Assembly (NCBI RefSeq): GCF_030440515.1
Contig: NZ_CP076543.1
Coordinates: 3,687,501-3,751,500 of the forward strand
From: Streptomyces xanthophaeus
GTDB lineage: Bacteria > Actinomycetota > Actinomycetes > Streptomycetales > Streptomycetaceae
DNA length: 64,000 nt
Direction of reading: 5' to 3'
Positions 9,128-17,366 of the stretch are shown in pieces (within the stretch, counting starts at the first letter, position 1; each line of letters opens with the position of its first letter). The notes under the pieces are model-generated. The model had not been told where the DNA came from. It ran no database searches and worked only from the letters and a program-made list of their open reading frames with translations. The translations under genes were made by a program, and so were the position numbers.

Positions 9128-9203
9128 GAAGACAGGGTACGGGCCCGCAACGGCGCCCGACCGTGACGGCGGCCACGCGACTCCGGAAGGCGGGATCTGC
9201 CCG

Positions 9204-9567
9204 ACCGGAATCAGGGATGCGTATGGGGGTTTCCCGTCAGTCCCATCGTCCCTCCGTGTCGGGCCGGTCCCTCAAGGGCGCTCCTTCGTCGCGTCGCTTC
9301 GCGATGGCCTTCGGCCACCCTTGACCGACCGTCCCGCCCCGGAGAAACGAAAGACTGCCGGGAAGCCCCCAAAGGAACGGGCCGGGGGATCCTTTCCAGG
9401 GACGGGGCGGCCAGAGAAGCGCGACCCGGTCGGGCGCACAGGGCCACGTCCGAGAGACGGGGCCCATCCAGAGCAGGGCCCGTGTCGGGGGAAGCGCATC
9501 CAATCGCTACGCGCTCCTCATCTCTCAGCGTCCGACGACCGTCTGGGGCTGGACATAGGCCGCCCAA
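9204..9567. repeat. Left arm of giant imperfect inverted repeat
   Basis: About 364 bp, complementary to 9887-10248 with an estimated identity above 80 percent by eye. Matching landmarks include GTATGGGGGTTTCCCGTCAG at its outer end and GTCTGGGGCTGGACATAGGC at its inner end. Small internal hairpins such as GGCC-TTC-GGCC occur within the arm. Confidence 0.88.
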
Positions 9568-9703
9568 GACCCGTAGGTGCTGTGCATGGGGGGGGCGTCT
9601 GACGGCCGGCCGGGGTGAGGAGGGGTGGGACTGCGGATATGTCGTCGTGGATGCGGGTCAGTGCAGGTGGGCGGCCAGAGAGGCCGACAGATTACCCTAA
9701 TTG

Positions 9704-9729
9704 CCCCCATCTATCCGTGAGTTTGGGGG
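9704..9729. repeat. Apical hairpin in the spacer of the giant inverted repeat
   Basis: CCCCCA (9704-9709) pairs with TGGGGG (9724-9729) and lies within 10 bp of the geometric centre of the whole element (about 9726). Confidence 0.5.
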
Positions 9730-9771
9730 TGATGCTCGCGTTGACCCGGTTCTACGACGGAATAGCCGAGG

Positions 9772-9950
9772 TCTCAGCCCCTGGCGGCCGTCGGACGCGG
9801 TCAGGGAGAAGCGGGTAGCGATCTGGGGCGGCCTGTGGCCGACCACAGGCGGTCGTCGGACGCATAGCGAGCTCGGGACCGAGGCCGTGGGCGGCCTATG
9901 TCCAGCCCCAGACGGTCTGGCGACGCTGAGAGATAAGGAGCGCGTAGCGA
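9772..9950. repeat. Three degenerate tandem modules of about 60 bp
   Basis: Related modules follow each other in the right half of the element. Each carries a form of GGCGGTC-GTCGGACGC or ACGGTCTGGCGACGC followed by a GTAGCGAT-like end (for example 9823-9830 and 9944-9951). The left half has only one such module, so the right half seems to have been expanded by duplication. Confidence 0.55.
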
Positions 9951-10248
9951 TTGGATGCGCTCCCCCGACGCGGGCCCTGGTCTGTGATGGGCCCCGTCTC
10001 TTGGTCGTGCCGGCCGGGATCTCCTCGCGCTTCTCTGGCCGCCCTGTCCCTGTCTTGATCTCCCGGCCCGTTCCTTTGGGGGCTTCCCGGCAGTCTTTCG
10101 TTTCTCCGGGGCGGGACGGTCGGTCAAGGGTGGAGCGCAGCGACATCGCGAAGCGACGCGACCGAAGGGAGCGCCCTTGAGGGACCGGCCCGACACGGAG
10201 GGACGATGGGACTGACGGGAAACCCCCATACGCCACTCTGATTCCGGC
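9887..10248. repeat. Right arm of giant imperfect inverted repeat
   Basis: About 362 bp and the reverse complement of 9204-9567 with scattered substitutions and short indels. The best-conserved block runs from 10065 to 10235. The arms could pair as DNA cruciform or as RNA if transcribed through the 320-bp spacer. Confidence 0.88.
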
Positions 10249-10304
10249 CAAGAGGCTCCCGACTACCGGAGCCCCCGCCCCACCCTCCCCGACCCCACCC
10301 TCCC

Positions 10305-11243
10305 CTACGCCCCCTGCGCCGGCATGTGGTCCAGCCTGCGCAGGATCACGCCCTCGCGGAGGGCCCACGGGCAGATCTCCAGCTCCTCCACGCCGAAGAG
10401 GTCCATCGCGCCCTCCGCGACCAGCGCTCCCGCCAGGAGCTGGTTCGCCCGGCCCTCCGAGACGCCCGGGAGGGCCGAGCGCTGGGCCGTGGTCATCGCC
10501 GCCAGGCGCGGGACCCATTCCTCCAGGGACTTGCGGGTCAGATCCCGCTGCACGTACAGGCCCTCCGCCGAGCGGGCCGCGCCCGCGATGCGGGCCAGCT
10601 GCTTGAAGGTCTTCGAGGTGGCCACCACGTGGTCCGGCGCACCGAAGCGGCTGAACTCGCGGACCGTCCGGGCGATCTCCGCCCGCACGTGCCGCCGTAG
10701 CGCCCGGATGTCCAGCGCGTCCGGCGGGTCGCCCGGGAGCCAGCCCGAGGTGAGGCGGCCCGCGCCCAGCGGGAGGGAGACGGCCGCGTCCGGGTCCTCG
10801 TCGATGCCGTACGCGATCTCCAGCGAGCCGCCGCCGATGTCCAGGACCAGCAGTTTCCCGGCGGACCAGCCGAACCAGCGGCGGGCCGCGAGGAAGGTGA
10901 GCCGGGCCTCGTCCTCGCCGCTCAGCACCGGCAGGTCGACGCCCGTCTCGGCCTTGACCCGCGCGAGGACCTCGTCCGCGTTCGTGGCCTCGCGTACGGC
11001 GCTGGTCGCGAAGGGGAGGACGTCCTCGCACCCCTTGTCCTCGGCGGCCTGGACCGCGTCGCCGATCACCGAGACGAGACGCTCGACGCCTTCGGGAGTG
11101 ACGGCGCCGCGCTCGTCGAGCAGCTCCGCCAGCCTCATCTCCACCTTGTGCGAGTGCGCCGGCTGCGGGCGCGCGCCGGGGTGCGCGTCCACCACCAGCA
11201 GATGGACCGTATTCGAACCCACATCCAGCACACCGAGTCTCAT
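10305..11243 (-). CDS. Ppx/GppA-family phosphatase (exopolyphosphatase-like)
   Basis: A 312-residue member of the ASKHA-fold Ppx/GppA family, which hydrolyses polyphosphate or pppGpp. It opens [20 protein letters not shown] (phosphate-1 loop with DVGSNT) and has [15 protein letters not shown] near residue 130 (phosphate-2 loop), with SGEDEARL before it. It is the short form that lacks the C-terminal HD domain, like actinobacterial Ppx1. The ATG at 11243 has TAGCGT (plus-strand 11252-11257) 8 nt upstream, hence probably leaderless. It is divergent from the Cys-rich gene at 11307 and single in its transcript. Which substrate it prefers cannot be told. Confidence 0.9.
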   Translation of the reverse strand: MRLGVLDVGSNTVHLLVVDAHPGARPQPAHSHKVEMRLAELLDERGAVTPEGVERLVSVIGDAVQAAEDKGCEDVLPFATSAVREATNADEVLARVKAETGVDLPVLSGEDEARLTFLAARRWFGWSAGKLLVLDIGGGSLEIAYGIDEDPDAAVSLPLGAGRLTSGWLPGDPPDALDIRALRRHVRAEIARTVREFSRFGAPDHVVATSKTFKQLARIAGAARSAEGLYVQRDLTRKSLEEWVPRLAAMTTAQRSALPGVSEGRANQLLAGALVAEGAMDLFGVEELEICPWALREGVILRRLDHMPAQGA

Positions 11244-11306
11244 AGGGGGAAACGCTACTGCGAGGAAGACTCGGGGGTTGTGTAAGGGGCGCATAGGCTT
11301 GGGTTT

Positions 11307-12173
11307 GTGCCAAATACGAAGAAGGCCAACAAGACCCGGTCGCAGAAGGACACGGGCAAGGACACCGTCAAGAGCAAGGCGAAGGCCAAGGCCGACGCCA
11401 AGGGCGGCAAGGACAAGGCCGTGGTCGCGGCCGACGAGAAGGGGCTCGACTTTCCCCGGGCCTGGGTGGAGTTCCCCGACCCCGCCGACGAGGAGCAGAT
11501 TTTCCGCTGTGACCTGACCTGGCTGACCTCCCGCTGGACCTGCATCTTCGGCAGCGGCTGCCAGGGCATCCAGGCGGGCCGGGCCGACGACGGCTGCTGC
11601 ACGCTCGGTGCGCACTTCTCCGACGAGGACGACGAGCAGCGCGTCGCGCAGCACGTGGCCCGGCTGACGCCCGAGCTGTGGCAGTTCCACGACGTCGGCA
11701 GCGAGAGCGGGTGGACGCAGCACGACGACGACGGGGAGAAGCAGACCCGTCGCTGGGACGGTGCGTGCATCTTCCTGAACCGGCCGGGGTTCCCCGCCGG
11801 GGCGGGCTGCTCGCTCCACATCCTCGCGGTGAAGGAGGGCCGGGAGCCGCTGGAGACCAAGCCCGACGTCTGCTGGCAGCTGCCGATCCGCCGGACGTAC
11901 GAGTGGATCGACCGGCCGGACGACACGCGCGTGCTGCAGGTGTCGATCGGTGAGTACGACCGCCGCGGATGGGGTCCGGGCGGCCACGACCTGCACTGGT
12001 GGTGCACGTCGGCCACCTCCGCGCACGGTGCCGGCGAGCCGGTGTACGTGTCGTACCGCCCCGAGCTGACGGAGCTGATGGGCAAGGAGGGCTACGACGA
12101 ACTCGTGAAGCTGTGCGAGGCGCGGCTGGCCTCGCTGCTGCCGATGGCCCCGCACCCCGCGGACCCTGCCTGA
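11307..12173 (+). CDS. Cys-rich YkgJ/DUF3109-like protein with Lys-rich N-terminal tail
   Basis: A 288-residue protein. Residues 1-45 are a Lys/Ala/Asp low-complexity tail ([13 protein letters not shown]), resembling histone-H1-like tails. The folded part has many cysteines in the pattern C-DLTW..C-IFGSGC, DGCC, GACIFLN, GCSLH, DVCW and WWC, which resembles the YkgJ/DUF3109 group thought to bind a metal or Fe-S cluster; this assignment is by pattern only. GTG 11307 is preceded by TAGGCT (11294-11299) 7 nt upstream, so translation may start on a leaderless message. It shares a 63-bp divergent promoter region with the phosphatase gene. Confidence 0.75.
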   Translation: MPNTKKANKTRSQKDTGKDTVKSKAKAKADAKGGKDKAVVAADEKGLDFPRAWVEFPDPADEEQIFRCDLTWLTSRWTCIFGSGCQGIQAGRADDGCCTLGAHFSDEDDEQRVAQHVARLTPELWQFHDVGSESGWTQHDDDGEKQTRRWDGACIFLNRPGFPAGAGCSLHILAVKEGREPLETKPDVCWQLPIRRTYEWIDRPDDTRVLQVSIGEYDRRGWGPGGHDLHWWCTSATSAHGAGEPVYVSYRPELTELMGKEGYDELVKLCEARLASLLPMAPHPADPA

Positions 12174-12185
12174 CCGCAGGCCCCC

Positions 12186-13949
12186 TCACGGCCCCGGCGA
12201 GGCGGACGGGGCCGGGTCCGGGGCGGGGGAAACCGTTCCGCCTGAGCCCTCCGTCGGGGTCGGCTCGGGCGTCGGGGACGGCGGCGGGATCGTCGGCTCC
12301 GTCGGGGACGGGGCAGGGGTGGACGGCTGCGTCGGGTCCGGCGAGGGCGCCGGGGTCGCGGACCGCGTCGGGTCCGGGGTGGGCGCGGGTGTCGCCGCGG
12401 GCCGGCCGCGGCCCTGGATGGAGACCACGGTGCCGCTCGGGTCGACCCCGACCCGGGCCGTCCAGGCGCCGATCGGCTGGCCCTCGGGGTCCACTGCGAT
12501 CCGTAGGGTGACCGATTCTCCTGGGGCCAGGGTGCCCGCGGTCCGGCTCGCGCGCAGCCAGGGGGCGTCGGACCAGAGCCGCCAGTCCACGGGGGCGCCG
12601 CCGGAGGCGGTGAGGGTGAGCAGGGTGACGGCGCCCTGGGCGGACGCGGCCACCGTGAGGTGGCCGGCGCTGCCGGGGTGGTCGGGGGTCGCGGGCGGGC
12701 CGGTGCTGATGATTTCGACGGAGACGTCGGAGGTGGTGTCGCTCTGGGCGAAGCCGGGGCCGCTGGTGGTGGTGGCTGCGTTCCCGGCGTTCTCGTAGGC
12801 GGTCAGCGGGCGGCCGTCGGTCCGCGCGGCCGGGAGTTCGGACTCGCTGGCGGAGATACGGGTGGCGTCGCCGCCGGCGGGCTCGCCGGATCCGGGGTCA
12901 CCGCGGTACGCCGCCCACAGGGCCAGGACCGGGGCGGCGACGACGGTGGCGACCACGGTGGTGGTCACCACCCGGGCGCGCAGCCGGTCGCGGCGGGCCG
13001 CGCGGTCCTTGGGGTCCATGGGGAAGCCGGTGCGGTCGAAGCGGGGGGCGGGTCCTCGGCCGCGGCCCCGGCCGGAGCGGAGCATCGCGGCGTGGACGGC
13101 GGTGCGAGGGGCGGGTACGAGGGGCAGCGCGGCGGTGTTGAGGCCGCCGGAGCCGGGCCAGGGGCCCGCGGCGCCCACGCGTTCGGCGACGCGGCGACAT
13201 CGGGGGCAGTCGTCGACGTGGCGGACGAGTTCGGCGCGCAGGGTGCTGGAGAGCAGGACGTTGCCGTCGCCGTCGTCGCCGGTCAGCCGGGAGACGCTGG
13301 GGCAGTTGCCGGTCTCGACGACGGCGAGGGCGGCGCGGGTGCGCTCCACCTCGCAGGCGGCGCCGGAGAGCAGCTCGCGGGCGGCGGCCGCGGGGGTGCC
13401 GAGGACGGCGGCGAGTTCGGGGACGCCGAGGCGGTGGCGGACGGCGAGTTCGAGGGCCTCGCGCTGCTCGGGTGTGGTGCCGGCGGCTTCGGGCCAGGCG
13501 AGCCGGGCCAGTTCGGTACGGCGGTAGGCGCTCACGTCAAGCGGCCGGTGGGCGTCCTGGCCGTGGTCGGGTTGCGTGTCACCACCCGGCGCACGGTCGC
13601 GCCCGGTGTGCTCCGGCGCACGCCGGGCGGAATGCGCTCCCTGGCGCGCACGCCGCTGCTCCGCCAGCCGGTGCAGGCAGCCCCAGCGGGCGAGTGCGTA
13701 GAGCCAGGCGCGCCGGTCCCCCTCGTCGGGGCAGCGGCCGGGATGCCGCTCGGCCACGGCGAGGACGTCCCCGAGCACGTCGGTCGCGGTGTCGTGGTCG
13801 CACAGGACCGACAGGCAGTACGTGAACAGGCCGTCCAGGTAGGGCTCGTGCCGGAACGGCGGCGGCTGCTCGGCCACGTGGGGCGTGCGCCCGTGCGCCC
13901 GGTGTGCGCCGGTGCGCGCTGAGGAGTGTGCCTGGTTGCTGCTGTTCAC
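12186..13949 (-). CDS. Fusion protein: ECF-sigma-like N-terminus, ZAS-type zinc motif, TM helix, BACON domain
   Basis: A 587-residue protein with an unusual order of parts. Residues about 36-100 resemble ECF sigma region 2 (LFTYCLSVLCDHDTATDVLG), and 150-212 resemble region 4 (TTPEQREALELAVRHRLGV). Residues 244-251 form H-x3-C-x2-C (HVDDCPRC), the zinc-anti-sigma signature. One membrane helix spans about 326-347. Outside are a BACON-type beta domain (about 429-515, with GGAPVDWRLWSDAPWLRAS) and a 70-residue Pro/Thr/Ser tail. The region-2 core looks degenerate, so DNA binding is doubtful. GTG 13949 has TACGGT 6 nt upstream (plus-strand 13956-13961). The fusion suggests a self-contained envelope sensor; this is inference. 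Confidence 0.82.
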   Translation of the reverse strand: MNSSNQAHSSARTGAHRAHGRTPHVAEQPPPFRHEPYLDGLFTYCLSVLCDHDTATDVLGDVLAVAERHPGRCPDEGDRRAWLYALARWGCLHRLAEQRRARQGAHSARRAPEHTGRDRAPGGDTQPDHGQDAHRPLDVSAYRRTELARLAWPEAAGTTPEQREALELAVRHRLGVPELAAVLGTPAAAARELLSGAACEVERTRAALAVVETGNCPSVSRLTGDDGDGNVLLSSTLRAELVRHVDDCPRCRRVAERVGAAGPWPGSGGLNTAALPLVPAPRTAVHAAMLRSGRGRGRGPAPRFDRTGFPMDPKDRAARRDRLRARVVTTTVVATVVAAPVLALWAAYRGDPGSGEPAGGDATRISASESELPAARTDGRPLTAYENAGNAATTTSGPGFAQSDTTSDVSVEIISTGPPATPDHPGSAGHLTVAASAQGAVTLLTLTASGGAPVDWRLWSDAPWLRASRTAGTLAPGESVTLRIAVDPEGQPIGAWTARVGVDPSGTVVSIQGRGRPAATPAPTPDPTRSATPAPSPDPTQPSTPAPSPTEPTIPPPSPTPEPTPTEGSGGTVSPAPDPAPSASPGP

Positions 13950-14000
13950 CTGGCGACCGTAGGCGGCACGCCGGTGACGCCCTGGAAGCCTTCGCCAGTT

Positions 14001-14471
14001 TTAGCCCTTACGGGTGAACAGATCGGTGAGGCGCTGACGCAGGCCCTGACGCGGTCGGACCGGCAGGTCCGGCTGCCGTGGGCCTGCGGGTCCCGCGAGG
14101 TCGGCGGGACCCACGCGCACCTCGCACACCTCGCGCACCTCGCGCAGCAGAGCACCGTCCTCCCCGTAGAACTCCACGGAGAAGGGGAGACCGCGCGCGG
14201 ACAGCACGGCGGTGAGCGCGTCGAGCCGGCCGGCGTCCGCCTCGCCGCGGAGGAGGACGCCGGCGTCGACCGGTTCGATCTCCAGCCGGGCCAGCGGGCT
14301 CTCCACCTCGTACCCCTCCCAGGAGGAGGAACGCGAGCTCCAGCCCGCGCGGACGAAGAACGCGGCGAGGTCTGCGGCGGAGCGGCGGCCGGGGAAGAGC
14401 CCCGCCACGTCCGCCACGGGCATGCCGATCACGTCGGCGTCGAAGGGGGATCCCCCGTCGGACAGGTCCAT
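14001..14471 (-). CDS. Conserved hypothetical protein
   Basis: A 156-residue acidic protein, MDLSDGGSPFDADVIGMPVA onward, with alternating helix and strand character and no membrane segment. The C-terminus is basic (RQGLRQRLTDLFTRKG). No family is recognised. The ATG at 14471 is preferred over a start at 14588, because the longer form would run into radA on the opposite strand and begins with low-complexity sequence. It is divergent from radA, with 85 bp between the starts, and tail-to-head with the BACON fusion gene. Confidence 0.7.
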   Translation of the reverse strand: MDLSDGGSPFDADVIGMPVADVAGLFPGRRSAADLAAFFVRAGWSSRSSSWEGYEVESPLARLEIEPVDAGVLLRGEADAGRLDALTAVLSARGLPFSVEFYGEDGALLREVREVCEVRVGPADLAGPAGPRQPDLPVRPRQGLRQRLTDLFTRKG

Positions 14472-14556
14472 GGGGACACCCTCGCACCACGCCGGCCGAG
14501 CCCTGAGGCCAGCACCCCGGTCCGGCCTGTCGGTGCGGGCGGCTACCGTGAACGGC

Positions 14557-15972
14557 ATGGCTGCCCGCACCGCTCGTTCATCCGCCAAGGACCGGCCGTC
14601 CTACCGCTGCTCCGAGTGCGGGTACACCACCGCCAAGTGGCTCGGGCGCTGCCCCGAGTGCCAGGCCTGGGGGACCGTCGAGGAGATGGGCGGCGCACCC
14701 GCCGTGCGGACCACCGCCGCCGGCCGGGTCTCCGCGCCCGCCCTGCCGATCGGCCAGGTCGACGGCCGGACGGCGACCGCCCGCAGCACCGGCGTGGACG
14801 AGCTGGACCGCGTCCTCGGCGGCGGTCTCGTGCCCGGCGCCGTCGTCCTGCTCGCCGGCGAGCCCGGAGTCGGCAAGTCGACCCTGCTGCTGGACGTCGC
14901 GGCGAAGGCGGCCAGCGACGAGCACCGCACGCTGTACGTGACGGGCGAGGAGTCGGCCAGCCAGGTGCGCCTGCGGGCCGACCGGATCAAGGCCCTCAAC
15001 GATCACCTCTATCTCGCCGCCGAGACCGATCTGTCCGCCGTCCTCGGGCATCTCGACGCCGTGAAGCCCTCCCTGCTGATCCTGGACTCCGTACAGACCG
15101 TCGCCTCCCCCGAGATCGACGGCGCGCCCGGCGGCATGGCCCAGGTGCGCGAGGTGGCCGGGGCGCTGATCCGGGCCTCCAAGGAGCGCGGGATGTCCAC
15201 CCTCCTCGTCGGCCACGTGACCAAGGACGGGGCCATCGCCGGTCCCCGCCTGCTGGAGCACCTCGTCGACGTGGTGCTGAGCTTCGAGGGCGACCGGCAC
15301 GCCCGGCTGCGGCTGGTGCGCGGCATCAAGAACCGGTACGGGGCCACCGACGAGGTCGGCTGCTTCGAGCTGCACGACGAGGGGATCACCGGGCTCGCCG
15401 ACCCGAGCGGGCTGTTCCTGACCCGGCGGGCCGAGGCCGTTCCGGGCACCTGCCTGACGGTGACTCTGGAGGGGAAGCGTCCGCTGGTCGCCGAGGTGCA
15501 GGCGCTGACCGTGGACTCCCAGATCCCCTCGCCCCGGCGCACGACCTCGGGCCTGGAGACCTCGCGCGTGTCGATGATGCTGGCGGTGCTGGAGCAGCGC
15601 GGCCGGATCACGGCGCTCGGCAAGCGCGACATCTACAGCGCCACCGTGGGCGGGGTGAAGCTGACCGAGCCGGCCGCAGACCTGGCGATCGCGCTCGCGC
15701 TGGCCTCCGCCGCCAGCGACGTCCCGCTGCCGAAGAACCTCGTCGCGATCGGTGAGGTCGGCCTGGCGGGCGAGGTGCGGCGGGTGACCGGTGTGCAGCG
15801 GCGGCTCGCCGAGGCGCACCGGCTGGGATTCACGCACGCGCTGGTCCCGGCGGATCCGGGGAAGGTGCCGGCCGGGATGAAGGTCATCGAGGTGGCCGAC
15901 ATGGGCGACGCGCTGCGGGTGTTGCCGCGCGGCCGCTCCCGCACGCCGGCCAAGGAGCGGTCCGCGGAGTAG
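14557..15972 (+). CDS. radA: DNA repair protein RadA
   Basis: A RecA-related ATPase that promotes branch migration in recombinational repair. The 471 residues show the N-terminal zinc finger C18-x2-C21 and C32-x2-C35, Walker A GEPGVGKST at 101-109, the RadA-specific KNRYG motif (in RGIKNRYGATDEVG) and a C-terminal Lon-protease-like domain (GDIYSATVGG-type region and VGLAGEVRRV). An in-frame GTG 9 nt earlier (14548) is an alternative start. It lies directly upstream of disA, the same pairing as in Bacillus and other actinobacteria, where RadA limits DisA activity. A hairpin separates the two genes. Confidence 0.96.
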   Translation: MAARTARSSAKDRPSYRCSECGYTTAKWLGRCPECQAWGTVEEMGGAPAVRTTAAGRVSAPALPIGQVDGRTATARSTGVDELDRVLGGGLVPGAVVLLAGEPGVGKSTLLLDVAAKAASDEHRTLYVTGEESASQVRLRADRIKALNDHLYLAAETDLSAVLGHLDAVKPSLLILDSVQTVASPEIDGAPGGMAQVREVAGALIRASKERGMSTLLVGHVTKDGAIAGPRLLEHLVDVVLSFEGDRHARLRLVRGIKNRYGATDEVGCFELHDEGITGLADPSGLFLTRRAEAVPGTCLTVTLEGKRPLVAEVQALTVDSQIPSPRRTTSGLETSRVSMMLAVLEQRGRITALGKRDIYSATVGGVKLTEPAADLAIALALASAASDVPLPKNLVAIGEVGLAGEVRRVTGVQRRLAEAHRLGFTHALVPADPGKVPAGMKVIEVADMGDALRVLPRGRSRTPAKERSAE

Positions 15973-16063
15973 CCGACGCGGGGCAACGCCCGGGGGCACA
16001 GCCGGGGGACGATCCCCTGGTCAGGGGGTCCGTAGGGGGGCCGGCCGGGCCGTACCTGGCCAA

Positions 16064-16082
16064 GCCACGGCGGGGCCGTGGC
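16064..16082. terminator. Hairpin between radA and disA
   Basis: GCCACGG (16064-16070) and CCGTGGC (16076-16082) form a 7-bp stem around CGGGG. It may end radA transcripts just ahead of the disA promoter. Confidence 0.5.
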
Positions 16083-16091
16083 GCGCGCCGG

Positions 16092-16097
16092 TAGACT
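16092..16097 (+). promoter_or_regulatory. Candidate -10 element of disA
   Basis: TAGACT lies 79 nt before the disA start and just after the hairpin. No convincing -35 is visible. Confidence 0.4.
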
Positions 16098-16176
16098 TTG
16101 TGCTGGTCCGCCCGGCCGTACGCACGTCCTCGTGCCCGCGGCGCGGGGCGGCGCAACCCGCGACCGGAGGAGTGCA

Positions 16177-17301
16177 GTGGCAGCCAAGGACGGGGCAGCA
16201 GCATCCGGGAAGTCGGGCGCGAGCTCCAAGCAGGAGGCCATGATGCGCGCCTCACTGAGCGCGGTCGCACCTGGTCAGCCGCTGCGTGACGGCTTGGAGC
16301 GGATCGTTCGCGGCAACACCGGCGGGCTCATCGTCCTCGGTATGGACAAGAGCGTCGAGGCCATGTGCACGGGCGGTTTCGTCCTGGATGTGGAGTTCAC
16401 CGCGACCCGGCTGCGCGAGCTGTGCAAGCTCGACGGCGCGCTCATCCTCGACAAGGACCTCACCAAGATCCTGCGGGCCGGTGTGCAGCTGGTGCCGGAC
16501 GCGTCGATCCCGACGGAGGAGACGGGTACGCGGCACCGTACGGCCGACCGTGTCTCCAAGCAGTGCGGCTTCCCTGTGGTGTCGGTGTCCCAGTCGATGC
16601 GGCTGATCGCGCTGTACGTGGACGGGGAGCGCCGGGTCCTGGAGGAGTCCGGGGCGATCCTGTCGCGGGCGAACCAGGCGCTGGCCACGCTGGAGCGGTA
16701 CAAGCTGCGCCTCGACGAGGTCGCGGGCACGCTGTCGGCGCTGGAGATCGAGGACCTGGTCACGGTCCGCGACGTGACGGCGGTCGCGCAGCGGCTGGAA
16801 ATGGTCCGCCGGATCGCGACCGAGATCGCCGAGTACGTGGTCGAACTGGGCACGGACGGGCGACTGCTGTCGCTGCAGCTGGACGAGCTGACGGTCGGGA
16901 TCGAGCAGGAGCGGGAGCTGGTCATCCGGGACTACGTGCCGGAGCCGACGGCGAAGCGTTCCCGCACGGTGGACGAGGCGCTGGCGGAGCTGGACGCGCT
17001 CACGCATCCGGAGCTGCTGGAGCTGGCGATCGTGGCGCGGGCGCTGGGATACACGGGCTCGCCGGAGACGCTGGACTCGGCGGTGTCGCCGCGCGGGTAC
17101 CGGCTGCTGGCGAAGGTGCCGAGGCTGCCGGGCGCGATCATCGAGCGGCTCGTGGAGCACTTCGGCGGGCTGCAGAAGCTGCTCGCCGCGAGCGTCGACG
17201 ACCTGCAGACGGTGGACGGGGTGGGCGAGGCCCGCGCACGGAGCGTCCGCGAGGGCCTGTCCCGCCTGGCGGAGTCGTCCATCCTGGAACGCTACGTCTA
17301 G
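16177..17301 (+). CDS. disA: Diadenylate cyclase DisA (c-di-AMP synthase, DNA integrity scanning)
   Basis: Makes c-di-AMP from two ATP and scans DNA for branched structures. The 374-residue protein has the DAC domain with the catalytic DGA at 86-88 and RHR at 119-121, a long central helical spine and a C-terminal helix-hairpin-helix domain ([20 protein letters not shown]). GTG 16177 is preceded by GGAGG 7 nt upstream, which fixes the start; the longer frame to 16078 lacks such a site. It follows radA and has its own -10 at 16092. It is expected to be the main c-di-AMP source in this organism. Confidence 0.97.
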   Translation: MAAKDGAAASGKSGASSKQEAMMRASLSAVAPGQPLRDGLERIVRGNTGGLIVLGMDKSVEAMCTGGFVLDVEFTATRLRELCKLDGALILDKDLTKILRAGVQLVPDASIPTEETGTRHRTADRVSKQCGFPVVSVSQSMRLIALYVDGERRVLEESGAILSRANQALATLERYKLRLDEVAGTLSALEIEDLVTVRDVTAVAQRLEMVRRIATEIAEYVVELGTDGRLLSLQLDELTVGIEQERELVIRDYVPEPTAKRSRTVDEALAELDALTHPELLELAIVARALGYTGSPETLDSAVSPRGYRLLAKVPRLPGAIIERLVEHFGGLQKLLAASVDDLQTVDGVGEARARSVREGLSRLAESSILERYV

Positions 17302-17316
17302 GCCGTCTGTTCAGGG

Positions 17317-17336
17317 CTCGAACGCCGGCGGGGCTG
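17317..17336. repeat. 20-bp motif CTCGAACGCCGGCGGGGCTG, copy 1
   Basis: Identical to 31871-31890. It lies 15 nt after the disA stop codon. From general familiarity, this type of GC-rich motif recurs downstream of many Streptomyces genes. Confidence 0.8.
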
Positions 17337-17366
17337 ACGTTCAGCCGCGCCGGCGCACGGTTCCGG

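Larger units (their letters stand above)
9128..10304. other. 1.18-kb non-coding stretch holding a giant inverted repeat
   Basis: No plausible gene lies here. ORFs on both strands are mirror images of one another because of the inverted repeat, use Arg/Gly/Pro-rich low-complexity sequence, and lack ribosome-binding sites. The stretch holds the two arms and spacer described separately, plus tandem modules in its right half. Confidence 0.8.

Noticed and set aside
7620..9176. 518-residue fusion of an N-terminal Arg-rich part with a TetR protein
   Set aside because: The front part is out of frame with, and on top of, the isomerase gene; the GTGA overlap at 8255-8258 marks the real TetR start.
9568..9886. 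tRNA or rRNA gene in the spacer of the inverted repeat
   Set aside because: No GGTTCGANTCC arm or CCA-ended acceptor stem is visible; a GGTTCTACG stretch does not fit.
9081..10229. Overlapping ORFs on both strands within the giant inverted repeat
   Set aside because: They are mirror translations of the two arms, with low-complexity Arg/Pro/Gly sequence and no ribosome-binding sites; they resemble spurious ORFs often called in such repeats.
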